Below, in pieces: positions 11,401 to 20,430 of a stretch of DNA of 64,000 nt; within the stretch, counting starts at the first letter, position 1; each line of letters opens with the position of its first letter. The position numbers and the translations under genes were made by a program. The DNA is from Saprospiraceae bacterium (lineage in GTDB: Bacteria; Bacteroidota; Bacteroidia; Chitinophagales; Saprospiraceae). The notes beneath the pieces were generated by a model. That model was not told where the DNA came from, ran no database searches, and was given only the letters and a program-made list of their open reading frames with translations. The stretch covers positions 43,106-107,105 of the forward strand of contig JADKFC010000016.1 of assembly GCA_016717655.1 (NCBI GenBank), read 5' to 3'.

Positions 11401-14400
11401 AGAAATAATTTGGTTATCAGTTGCAGTATTACCACATGCATCCGTAATCACCCAAGTTCTGGTAACTACATAGTTATAGTAGTCACAATCAGCAGGATCG
11501 CTTCCTTGAGTTGAAGTATTTGAATGGCTGTAGGTAACAGCAGCATTACAATTATCATCACCTGTTGGAGCTCCCAGTGCCATTGCCGTTGAATCTGCAT
11601 CACAATTGATAAGTGTGTCTGCGGCAAATGTTACAAAGGTTGGAGCGATAGAATCTTTTACTATGATTAATTGCTCACAAGTGTTAGAATTATTATAGAT
11701 ATCAACTACGCTATAGGTTCTGATTAATGTGTCTTTGTTAACACATTCAGGAGTTCCTGTGCTTAAAGTTGATACATGAATGATGCTTGACAAGTCAACA
11801 GTACAATTGTCGTTCAATACTCCTCCAGCATTGATGAAGTCTACAAAGCCAACCAATGGATCTGAAACATCTTCTATACAAGCCACTCTTTCCGTAGGAG
11901 GACACAAGATGATTGGTGCAATGGTGTCAATTACTGTTACATCAAAGGTACAAGCTACAGTGTCAGGACCTGGATTTGTATAGGTAACTGTATAAGTTCC
12001 GATAGCAAAGTTGGCTTGTTGAACACCTGCTGCATATCCTTCATTTACTGCTCCACCCAAATCAACATCCAATTCTATTACGTTACAATTGTCGTTGATG
12101 GTTGGTGCAACCCAAGCGAATGAGATGTCACATTCTAAAACATAAAGTGTAGTATCAGTAGGACAGTTAACAACCTGAGCTGCTCCAGGACCGGTAACAG
12201 CCACTGTTGTAGAAGCAGATGTTGTACATCCGTTATTATCAGTAATTGTAACTGTGTATGATCCAGCAGCCAAGCCTGTTGCAATTGCTGTTGTCTGGCC
12301 ATTGCTCCAAGAATAGGTATAACCTGGGGTTCCACCAACAGGTGAAACAGTTGCTGTACCATCTTCAGCGCCTACACAAGATTCATTGGTTGAGCTTGCA
12401 GTAGCAGTTAACAATGTAGGCTCACCTACTGTAACTGCAACAGAGTCTCTACAAGAATGTGAATCTTCAACTACCAACATATAAGTTCCTGCTGGAGCGT
12501 TGAATACTGGTGAAGCTTGTCCATCGTTAGGGAAGTCAATGAAATAAGTATAACCTGTTGTTCCACCACTGGCATTTCCAGTAATAGTACCATTACCACC
12601 GTTGCAATCAGCATCATCAGATGTTGCTGAAACTTGCAATGCAGTAGGTTCTGTTATTGTAAACTGGGTAGAAGCAGTACAACCGTTTTCATCTTCCACG
12701 TCTATTGTATAAGTATCAGCAGGTAATTCATCAAAGAAGAAACCAAAATCGGTTTGAGTCAAAGTCAATGAAGATCCTGTCAATGTTACATTGTAACCAC
12801 CAGGTAAAGGTGTTCCACCTGTAATGGTAGCAAAAGCAGTTCCTGTGCTGTCACCGTTACAAGATACGTTGGTCACAATCAAACCTTGTATTTGAATAGC
12901 AGAAGGCTCTCCAACTACCAATAAGGTGTCAATTGTACATCCTGCAGCATCTGTTGCTGTTACGTGATAAGTACCAGCTGACAAACCAGATGTTCCAACA
13001 GGATTGCCGTCACCATCTTCCCAGCTAAGGGTTACCATTGGGCTTCCACCTGTTACATTGGCTGAAACAGAACCATCGCTGCCTCCGTTGCAAGATGCAT
13101 CAAGGGCAGTTGCACTTGACCATGCCATAGCCGGACTAACATAGATTGTTTTGCTTGCAGAGTTGGTACAACCGTTTACATCTGTTACTACTACAGAATA
13201 AGTGGTAGTTGCAGTTACATTTACGGTAATGGCAGCTGTGTTAGCACCATTTGACCATGCATAAGATCCACCACCTGATGCAGTAAGGGTTACAGCGTCG
13301 CCGCCACAAACCAAAGTGTCAGTTGCGCTTATAGTTACTACTGGAAGAGGATTAACTACTACTGTTGCAGAAGCGCTGTTGGTACAACCATTTCCATCTG
13401 TAACTACAACAGAATAAGATGTAGTAGCAACCGGAGATACAGTTATACCTGGCGTTACTGCCATGGTTGACCATGAGTAAGTAGCGCCGCCGCTAGCCGT
13501 TAAAGTAGTATTTTGACCTACACAGATTTCCAGATCACCAGAAATACTTGCTGTAGGTAAGGTCCATGTATTAAGCGCAAAACTACTTACCGCAAAACAA
13601 CCATTCATATCCTCAACTCTTACCCAAATAACTTGGTTATCAACACCTGTGTAAGAACCTGGTGAAGGAATATCACCTGTACCTGCAGTTGCATCTGATT
13701 GAGAAACGTGGAATGAAATGCTACCTGAAGTAGTAGGCACTGCATTATTTAAATTAAATACGCCAACTGCACCGCCTTGAACGTTTTCACAAGCATTTAA
13801 TGCAAGTGGTTCACCGACCGCAAAGGTTGGGTTTGGATTTACATTAATAGTTGCAGCTTCTGTATCAGTGCAACCGTTAACATCTGTTACCGTCACCGTG
13901 TAAGTTGTCATTACAACCGGTGAAACGGTGATGGATGGTGTCACTGCGCTATTTGACCACAAATAAGAAGCACCACCTGTTGCAGTAAGATCAACTGACT
14001 CACCATTACAAATGGTTGCAGATGCAGGAGAAATTGCTGCTGTTGGCAATGGATTAACAATCACTTCTACACTTTCTGTGTCTGTACATCCATTGGCATC
14101 GGAAACAGTTACAGTGTAAGTTGTTGTTACCGCTGGACTAACTGTAATACCAGGTGTTGCAGCCATGTTTGACCATGAATAAGAGCTTCCACCGCTAGCA
14201 GTTAAAGTAGTAGATTCTCCAGCGCAAAGTTCATCATCACCAGAAATACTTGCAGTTGGAAGTGGGTTAACTGTCAAGATTATGCTTTCGATTGTATAAC
14301 AACCGTTAACACCTGTCAATCTCACCCAGATTTCCTGGCCATTATTTCCTGTATAAGTACCTGCATTTGGAATGGCTCCAATTCCTGCTTCTGCATCAGA

Positions 14401-14502
14401 TGCACTAACATGATAGCTAATGGTGCCTGAAGTTGTAGGAACACTGTTGGCAAGATTAAAGATACCTTGCTGACCGTTTGCTACGGTAGCACAAGCAGCC
14501 AA
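8422..14502 (-). CDS. giant HYR/SprB-repeat adhesin, C-terminal 2,026 residues
   Basis: Largest open segment of a giant surface protein that begins at 19478. From its N-terminus: PKD-like modules (NPLPTASISGDDELCAGEST type, about four); SprB-like repeats (SCNGGSDGSVSANVTGGSP type, residues about 490-790); one HYR-like unit; about eight near-repeats beginning PVAVCQDITVQLD and ending VVLTVTDVNGNTATC (about 83 aa each); two HYR domains; and a final CARDB-like domain (DLSPEHTTGSTSYAPGQTK). It ends ITGLSIN, with no recognisable type A sorting domain. By analogy with SprB-like proteins it is probably a cell-surface adhesin. It shares its frame with the upstream 14554-16050 segment; only one TAA separates them. 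Confidence 0.85.
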   Translation of the reverse strand: MAACATVANGQQGIFNLANSVPTTSGTISYHVSASDAEAGIGAIPNAGTYTGNNGQEIWVRLTGVNGCYTIESIILTVNPLPTASISGDDELCAGESTTLTASGGSSYSWSNMAATPGITVSPAVTTTYTVTVSDANGCTDTESVEVIVNPLPTAAISPASATICNGESVDLTATGGASYLWSNSAVTPSITVSPVVMTTYTVTVTDVNGCTDTEAATINVNPNPTFAVGEPLALNACENVQGGAVGVFNLNNAVPTTSGSISFHVSQSDATAGTGDIPSPGSYTGVDNQVIWVRVEDMNGCFAVSSFALNTWTLPTASISGDLEICVGQNTTLTASGGATYSWSTMAVTPGITVSPVATTSYSVVVTDGNGCTNSASATVVVNPLPVVTISATDTLVCGGDAVTLTASGGGSYAWSNGANTAAITVNVTATTTYSVVVTDVNGCTNSASKTIYVSPAMAWSSATALDASCNGGSDGSVSANVTGGSPMVTLSWEDGDGNPVGTSGLSAGTYHVTATDAAGCTIDTLLVVGEPSAIQIQGLIVTNVSCNGDSTGTAFATITGGTPLPGGYNVTLTGSSLTLTQTDFGFFFDELPADTYTIDVEDENGCTASTQFTITEPTALQVSATSDDADCNGGNGTITGNASGGTTGYTYFIDFPNDGQASPVFNAPAGTYMLVVEDSHSCRDSVAVTVGEPTLLTATASSTNESCVGAEDGTATVSPVGGTPGYTYSWSNGQTTAIATGLAAGSYTVTITDNNGCTTSASTTVAVTGPGAAQVVNCPTDTTLYVLECDISFAWVAPTINDNCNVIELDVDLGGAVNEGYAAGVQQANFAIGTYTVTYTNPGPDTVACTFDVTVIDTIAPIILCPPTERVACIEDVSDPLVGFVDFINAGGVLNDNCTVDLSSIIHVSTLSTGTPECVNKDTLIRTYSVVDIYNNSNTCEQLIIVKDSIAPTFVTFAADTLINCDADSTAMALGAPTGDDNCNAAVTYSHSNTSTQGSDPADCDYYNYVVTRTWVITDACGNTATDNQIISIQDTTAPDPVCVDISVNLLPSGMVSIVAADINGASDDNCMPSGLLNLSATPTTFTCAEVGANNVVLTVTDACGNSATCVAVVTVVDTEPPVAICNSAIDVYLDAAGEATIDTTDINNGSWDNCAIDTMTLSVYNFDCGDVAAPVTVQMVVFDVYGNSDTCYTVVTVLDTIAPVAVCTTTTLYLDATGNATVDAEDLDGGSTDACGGLTFSANPDDFTCANVGPNPSVLTVTDVNGNSSTCTGTVIVVDTIDPVAVCQNINLYLDATGNATVDAEDLDGGSTDACGGLTFSAAPASFTCANVGPNIVALTVTDVNNNSATCFAIVTVIDTIDPVAVCMDTTLYLDVTGNVTITAPELDGGSSDACGGLTFAASQTAFDCTDVATSPNAVVVTVTDVNGNTSTCTALVTVLDTVPPVAVCQDITVQLDMNGDGGITGVQLNNGSTDACGGLTFAANPNTFDCGDVGANTVVLTVTDVNGNTATCTSTVTVEDNVPPVAACQDVTVSLDANGEGSTTASAVDDGSNDACGLDTMYLNTYDFTCANVGPNTVILTVVDVNGNSSSCSATVTVVDLVAPIAICSDTTIYLNGSGLASVTAPQLDGGSSDACGIQSFAAAPTSFDCSDLGPNSVILTVTDVNGNSATCVSIVTVLDTLAPVFSQCPGNAVLNSDPNGCYQNYQIVLDTIFDNCTAAGMINVQLKGRVVANNGVIPMTISPLGAGGYTITATFGMPVGNNRVTVIATDAQGNVDSCEWFVQVNDIWAPILSNCPVDVTVNVNPTSCTAQAYWPVPIPSDNCSGVMMTTQNNNQYFPGYFFPLGTTNVVYTATDASGNTTTCSFNVNVVGTCTPPAPDLSPEHTTGSTSYAPGQTKNVVVRIRNLSANPTTAPVTFYVQKMDPNFSVFVDPNATSVTVGVNTFSVMNSDWVITEQATRWRFVSKPGVVINGNTTNFVAVQLTATGNQGSTAGMTTTIVSGTGGGETPTTNNIKITGLSIN

Positions 14503-14553
14503 ATCTATTGGTTCTCCTGCTGCAAATGTTGGAACAGGATTTACAGTAAATGT

Positions 14554-16050
14554 TTAAGTTGTGCTATCAGCACATCCTTCCGCATTGATCACTTTTAATT
14601 TTATAGTTAATGCGTTGGTATTGTCTGTTTGAGCAGTCAATACTGCATTTTGAGTATTTGCATTTGCCAAAGAAGCATTGCCTGGTGATGCACTCACAAT
14701 TGACCACTCATATGTAAAGGTAGAAGGTGGCAAATTGGTTGCATTTCCTAAAAGGGTACGCTCTTCACCCTGGCAAAGCGTATTGTCGCCATTTGGATTT
14801 AAGGTAACCAATGGTTTGTTGTTTACTACAACACTAACCACAAATGGAGTACCTGCACATCCAAATGTGCTGGTTGGAGTAACTGTATAGTTAACTGTTA
14901 ATGGGAAATTGAAGATGTTCGTTACATTATCAGTTAAAGTTGCACCTGATCCGGTATCACCTACTGCAGCACCAACAGCAAAAGGAGCTGGTGTCATGGA
15001 GGTAATCTGCCAATTGAAGGTGATAGGCTCAAGATCATCGTCAGATGGATCTGGATATGCACCCAGGTTGGTCAGATTTTCATTCAAATCATAACTGAAA
15101 GTAACACCTGAACAGGCAGTTTCTGTGCTACCTGCACCAACTGGTTCAGGATAAACAGGAACTTTAACCTGGAAGGTATCACCGGCACATGAACCCGTTG
15201 CCGCTGAAGTAATAGGAATGATCCTATATCTTACTGTATCGTGTAAACTGGTTACATTGTTGAAATTATCATTGTTGATGATCGCTCTATTTACACCGGC
15301 AAAAACACCCGTATTTGAAATGTTAAATGGATAGTTGCCTACGTTTGACGAGTTAACTGTTCCAAATGGAGTAGCCAATGGATCCGCAGCTCCATTTACG
15401 GTAATTGAACCAGGAACACTTAAACTTGCCCATCTGTAAGTCGCAACCGCAACCGGTGTATTGGTTGGGTTGGTTGGTAAAGTACTTGAAGCACCTACGT
15501 TTACATCAGAGCATGCTGCTGCAGAAGCTATATTATTTACAACTGGTTCTGGTCTGATTGAAGCTGTGACAGTAAATGGATTACCCTCACATCCGTCTGC
15601 AGTGATTGGAGTAATATTATAAACAACAGTTTCTATCGCGTTAGTCTCATTTGTCCACGAATCATTTGCTAATTCAGATGCCAAAACATTTAATGCAGGC
15701 GCAACGGGACTTCCAGCACTAGCAGTCAAAGTGGTTGTAATACTATTGATGTTATATGCCACAACTGCGGGGCCATCTGGGTCATCTCCTAAAATCAATC
15801 CCAATGCTACATCACTACAAACTGTCACATTCTGATTAGCTACCTGCGGTTCTGGGAAAACTGGAACAGTCTCTGCAAAAGTAGAACCTTGACATCCTGT
15901 AGAACTATTGAATCCAGTAATTGAATAAACTACATTCACAACTCCTTGTAATATTGTTAAAGTTTCAGTTACACAGAAAGAGTTTGAACTGGCACTATGC
16001 TCCACCTGTGGGCTCCCGTAATTGACTGTCCAACTAAACGTCGTTGGCAC
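14554..16050 (-). CDS. giant adhesin, middle segment with PKD-like modules
   Basis: 498-residue continuation, toward the N-terminus, of the same giant protein. It consists of repeated beta-sandwich modules with the pattern VTPITADGCEGNPFTV… / PEPVVNNIASAAACSDV…, as in Bacteroidota gliding and adhesion proteins, and ends in an Ig-like unit (NGDNTLCQGEERTLLG). An in-frame TAA at 14551-14553 interrupts it between ADSTT and TFTVNPVPTF. The sequence on both sides is in one frame and stays coherent, so this is either a point nonsense change (CAA to TAA would fit) or a base-call error. No independent start is credible. Confidence 0.75.
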   Translation of the reverse strand: MPTTFSWTVNYGSPQVEHSASSNSFCVTETLTILQGVVNVVYSITGFNSSTGCQGSTFAETVPVFPEPQVANQNVTVCSDVALGLILGDDPDGPAVVAYNINSITTTLTASAGSPVAPALNVLASELANDSWTNETNAIETVVYNITPITADGCEGNPFTVTASIRPEPVVNNIASAAACSDVNVGASSTLPTNPTNTPVAVATYRWASLSVPGSITVNGAADPLATPFGTVNSSNVGNYPFNISNTGVFAGVNRAIINNDNFNNVTSLHDTVRYRIIPITSAATGSCAGDTFQVKVPVYPEPVGAGSTETACSGVTFSYDLNENLTNLGAYPDPSDDDLEPITFNWQITSMTPAPFAVGAAVGDTGSGATLTDNVTNIFNFPLTVNYTVTPTSTFGCAGTPFVVSVVVNNKPLVTLNPNGDNTLCQGEERTLLGNATNLPPSTFTYEWSIVSASPGNASLANANTQNAVLTAQTDNTNALTIKLKVINAEGCADSTT

Positions 16051-18939
16051 AGCGTTGTCAACATAATCCTTGAAAATTAAGCGTGAAACTCACATCTGAG
16101 CAAACATCAGCTTCAATCACATTATCAGCCAATGGATCAAGAGGTAAGATTTCCAAAATTTACAGAACAAGTATTTGTATTACCTGCTCCATCTGTTACA
16201 GTTAATACTCTCTGGTTACAATGTTTATCTCCCAATACTCAAAACCTGAGTCAGCACAATCAAAAAATCCATCGTTGATTGAATAAGAGGCAATCACACA
16301 GTTATCAGTAGAACCTGTGCCCAATGCATCAATTTCAGGTTGGGAAAGCGTGTAAGTTCCAGAAGGAGAACCCAAGGTTATTGTAACATTTGAAGAAGGA
16401 CAAACCGCAACTGGGTTGTCATCATCTTCGTAAGTAACATTTACACTACAAGTTGCAGTATTTCCTGCTCCATCTGTAACCGTAATTGTGTACGCGATTA
16501 CTTGGCCATCAGTCACATTAACTACAGTTCCCGAAAGTACACTTTGTGTAACTGTTGGATACTACAATTATCCAATTCATTAGTTACTAAAACTGCCAAA
16601 TCAGGTACGTTGGCTTACATCCAGATTGCCATTTGTGTATGCTGTTTGTGCTGGTGGGCAAGTGAAGGTAGGTGCATCATCATCTTCATAAGTTACATCT
16701 ACGGTACAAGTGGTTGTATTTCCTGCTCCATCTGTAACGGTAACAGTAATTTATTATCTGACCATCAGAAACCATGATGGCAGTACTGGCATGTGCTTTG
16801 TGTTACTATCGCGGTTCCACAATTATCTGCTTCATCTGCAACAAGAGCCGCCAGGTTTGGTACATTGGCTTCCGCAGTTTACATTGCCGTTGGTATATGC
16901 TGTCTGTGCGCCTGGACAAGTGAAGGTCGGAGCATCATCATCTTCATAGGTAACAGCTACCGTACAAGTGGCGGTATTGCCTGCTCCATCTGTAACGGTT
17001 ACTGTATAATTAATTATTTGACCATCTGTGACTGTGATGGCAGTTCCTGCAGCTGTGCTTTGCGTTACTATTGCTGTTCCGCAATTATCTGCTTCATCTG
17101 CAACAAGAGCCGCCAGGTTTGGTACATTGGCTTCGCAGTTTACATTACCGTTGGTAAATGCTGTTTGTGGGCCCGGACAAGTGAAGGTCGGTGCATCGTC
17201 ATCTTCATAGGTAACAGCTACCGTACAAGTGGCGGTATTGCCTGCTCCATCTGAAACGGTTACTGTATAATTAATTATTTGACCATCTGTGACTGTGATT
17301 GGAGTTCCTGCAGCTGTGCTTTGCGTTACTATTGCTGTTCCGCAATTATCTGCTTCATCTGCAACAAGAGCCGCCAGGTTTGGTACATTGGCTTCGCAGT
17401 TTACATTACCATTGGTAAATACTGTTTGAGGAGTTGGACATGTAAATGTTGGAAGATCATCATCTTCATAAGTAACATTTACTGGACAGGTGGCTGTATT
17501 GCCTGCTCCATCTGTTACTGTAACAGTATAAGCAATTACCTGACCATCGTAATATTAACTGGTGTCCGCTGCCGTACTTTGAGTTACGATTGCAGTACCA
17601 CAATTATCTGCTTCATCTGCAACAAGAGCCGCCAGGTTTGGTACATTGGCTTCGCAGTTTACATTACCATTGGTAAATACTGTTTGAGGAGTTGGACATG
17701 TAAATGTTGGAAGATCATCATCTTCATAAGTAACATTTACTGGACAGGTGGCTGTATTGCCTGCTCCATCTGTTACTGTAACAGTATAAGCAATTACCTG
17801 ACCATCTGTAATATTAACTGGTGTGCCCACTGCCGTACTTTGAGTTACGATTGCAGTACCGCAAGTATCTGCTTCATCTATTACTAAAGCTGCCAGGTTA
17901 GGGAACATTGGCTTCGCAGTTTACATTACCATTGGTAAATACTGTTTGAGGAGTTGGACATGTAAATGTTGGAAGATCATCATCTTCATAAGTAACATTT
18001 ACTGAACAGGTGGCTGTATTGCCTGCTCCATCAGTAACGGTTATTGTATAATTTATTAACTGACCATCTGTGACTGTGATGGCAGTTCCTGCAGCTGTGC
18101 TTTGCGTTACTATTGCTGTTCCGCAATTATCTGCTTCATCTGCAACAAGAGCCGCCAGGTTTGGTACATTGGCTTCGCAGTTTACACTACCGTTGGTAAA
18201 TGCTGTCTGAGGGCCCGGACATGTAAAGGTTGGTGGATCGTCATCAGCTACATCAATGGTAATAGAACAGGTAGCTGACAAAAGTCCACTGGTCACTGTC
18301 CAAATGATGGTAGTTGATCCTTGTGGAATATTAGCACCTGCCAAAGTAGCCATTCCATTAAAGTCATTTGAAACCACCACAGTCAAAGGACAGTTATCCA
18401 TAGCTGTTGGATCAAATTCAGTTCCTACTGTGGTATAAGCACACAATGGATCATCTGTAAATCTGGAGAACGGACTGCCTGTTGGACAAGTTATAGTTGG
18501 AGCCTCATCATCCACTACTGTAACTGTAAAGCTACAAGTAGAAGTGTTGCCCGCTAAATCGGTTGCACGATAGGTAACAGTAGATAAACCTACTGAAACA
18601 AAGGTACCGATTGCCGGACCACCAATTTGAGTTACATTCACGCCAGGACAGTTGTCTGATACAGTAAATGCATTCCATTGGACAGTGGCACCGCAGTCAC
18701 CTAAAATATTATCATCACCTCACTCGATTGAACTGTAATATTAGCAGGACAATTCAAAAATAGGCGGGTCATTATCTTGTACCGTAACATTGTAAGTACA
18801 AGTAGCTGTGTTTCCAGCACCATCTGTTACAAAGGTATTCAACCGAGTTTACCCAGCTGGCAATACTACAGGACTGCCTCCCATATAACCTGGAAGTGCA
18901 TTCACTGATATTGTAGTAATAGTTGGAGTTCCACAATTA
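16051..18939 (-). CDS. giant adhesin, tandem HYR segment (multiply frameshifted)
   Basis: Part of the giant protein, read in several frames: 16202-16516, about 16500-17550 by piecing frames, 17555-17908 and 17898-18641. Each unit reads PTFTCPTPQTVFTNG…CEANVPNLAALVADEADNC… TVTDGAGNTATCSVNVTYEDDD, an HYR (hyalin-repeat) domain. About seven units are visible. Frame breaks occur about every 250-400 nt, coinciding with the near-identical repeats, where consensus error or repeat collapse is most likely. The + strand open frames over this region are mirror images of the repeat and not genes. Confidence 0.7.
16600..18240. repeat. tandem repeat of about 261 bp encoding HYR domains
   Basis: The word ACAAGAGCCGCCAGGTTTGG recurs at about 16841, 17103, 17364, 17622 and 18145, with a diverged copy near 17882. 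The spacing is 258-263 bp, one HYR unit of about 87 codons. Neighbouring copies are nearly identical over long stretches, implying recent duplication or gene conversion inside the gene. Confidence 0.85.
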
Positions 18940-19478
18940 TCACTTGAAAGATGCAAGTGCTTGAATATTGTAAGGTGAGGTACACTGGTTGGCCGGATTG
19001 GTAAATATAATAGTGTCGGCACGACAAGTAATCGTTAATGGTGCTGTATTATCCGGATTACATGGATCTTTACGTTTACAACAACTGTATTTACCCACAA
19101 CTGACCATGACCAAACTAAGTTAACACTCGGATTGGCCCCTGGAATTGAAGGAAAGCTGTAGATGCAAAAACGTCTGAACCTCGCAGCCGTCAACACCAC
19201 ATAATCGTTTCCAGCTGCTGTATTGGGCTTGACAAATCCTGTTAAGGTATCAATGTCCAAAACACCACCCAGAATGGCTGAACCGGGAGTAACCTGAAGT
19301 TGGTCATGCCCTGTACAAAGGGTAGTAGTTTACGACTTCAATGGCAAAGTACCTCCACCAGATTGGTCAAGCTACCTACGGTCATACACCCTTGAGCGTT
19401 GACCTTTGCACTGGGAAGTACAAATAGGAAAACGGCCAGTAAGAACGGAGCAGTCAAACCATGTAGTATTCTTTTCAT
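18940..19478 (-). CDS. giant adhesin, N-terminus with signal peptide (frameshifted)
   Basis: The start is placed at ATG 19478 because it begins a clean signal peptide (MKRILHGLTAPFLLAVFLF … AKVNAQ); the upstream 16 codons in the same frame look like leader. The frame is lost within about 40 codons after the signal peptide (near 19340) and resumes at 19260-18940 with a segment that includes FSIPGANPSVNLVWSWSV-like residues, then flows into HYR modules. The whole locus 8422-19478 would encode about 3,680 residues. Sec signal present; the outer-membrane route is not evident at the C-terminus. Confidence 0.7.
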
Positions 19479-20430
19479 TATTAAAGGTTTTTTAAATGCC
19501 TGATTATGTAATTGAATCTTGGTCATATAACTATGAGATTATGTACTGTTTGAAGACTAAAACACCTGAGGGACAAAGTGTTAATTCACCACTTGGGGTG
19601 AAAAAAGAATAGGTTCTCGAAGCAGGTTTTCTCGTCATTGGTTAAATATATAAAACAGATTTTTTTTTACAAAATCTGCCTAATTGGGCAAGTTAATCAA
19701 AATAACTGACTATCTGTACCTTATTATGTTTAAAAATTTACATTAAGTTTTTGGTCTTGAAAATCAACAATATATAATAATTTTAACTAAAGTGTTCATT
19801 TTTATTCGTGCTTTTCGAGGTTGGATCCTCTCAAAATTTTGAGAGTTACACCTAACAAAAAGGTTTTTTTTTTGATTTCAACTGGTTATTTGTGTAATAA
19901 AATGACAAAATTTTGGTTGATACCCCTTTTTAATATTGTATCTAAAATCTGTGGCATCCACTATTTTGCACATCTATTCACAAAAACTGATCTTTTGAGT
20001 AATTCAAACTGATTGATCACAAACAATTCGTTTTGTTAAAAATCTGATTCATTTGTTTACACTCCGTATCAACCTATTTTTGCATCTTTTAAACCAAGTG
20101 AAAAATTTCAATCTTTATTAAGTACAAAAATAAAGCCAATAATTCGTATTAAATAATATATTTATATAAATAAATATGTAAATATAAATTATTAATATTC
20201 ATTATCTTATATATTAATAAAAACACAATTTAAATACTTACATTAAGATTATAAGGCATAAAATTAATAAAAGCATTGAAAAATCATTAAGGGTTTACCC
20301 CCAAATTAAGTTAGAATCCCTTCAAAATCATCAATTAAAGGGAGAAAAGCAGGTCTTGAGTTGTTAACCAACCCATGACCTGCTTTTTGGACTATTGCCA
20401 TATTATTAAGTTTAATCTATATTCAATAAA
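19479..20430. other. AT-rich intergenic region (952 bp)
   Basis: Separates the giant adhesin start from the end of the beta-helix gene. Very AT-rich with no convincing gene; the 63-codon + strand frame at 19821 lacks coding character. It should contain the promoter of the giant adhesin near 19480-19750 and holds the terminator listed at 20345-20387. Confidence 0.6.
20345..20387 (-). terminator. rho-independent terminator of the beta-helix gene
   Basis: An 11-bp stem AAAAGCAGGTC / GACCTGCTTTT with a 21-nt loop, 44 nt beyond the stop at 20431 on the minus strand. The minus-strand transcript would end the hairpin with a short U-run. Confidence 0.75.

Noticed and set aside
16502..17887. Long + strand open frames with repeated CFICNKSRQVWYIGFA words
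   Set aside because: They are the reverse reading of the tandem HYR repeat; composition is odd and no start or partner supports them.
19821..20012. 63-codon + strand ORF in the AT-rich gap
   Set aside because: Phe/Ile-rich chance frame in AT-rich DNA with no recognisable motif.
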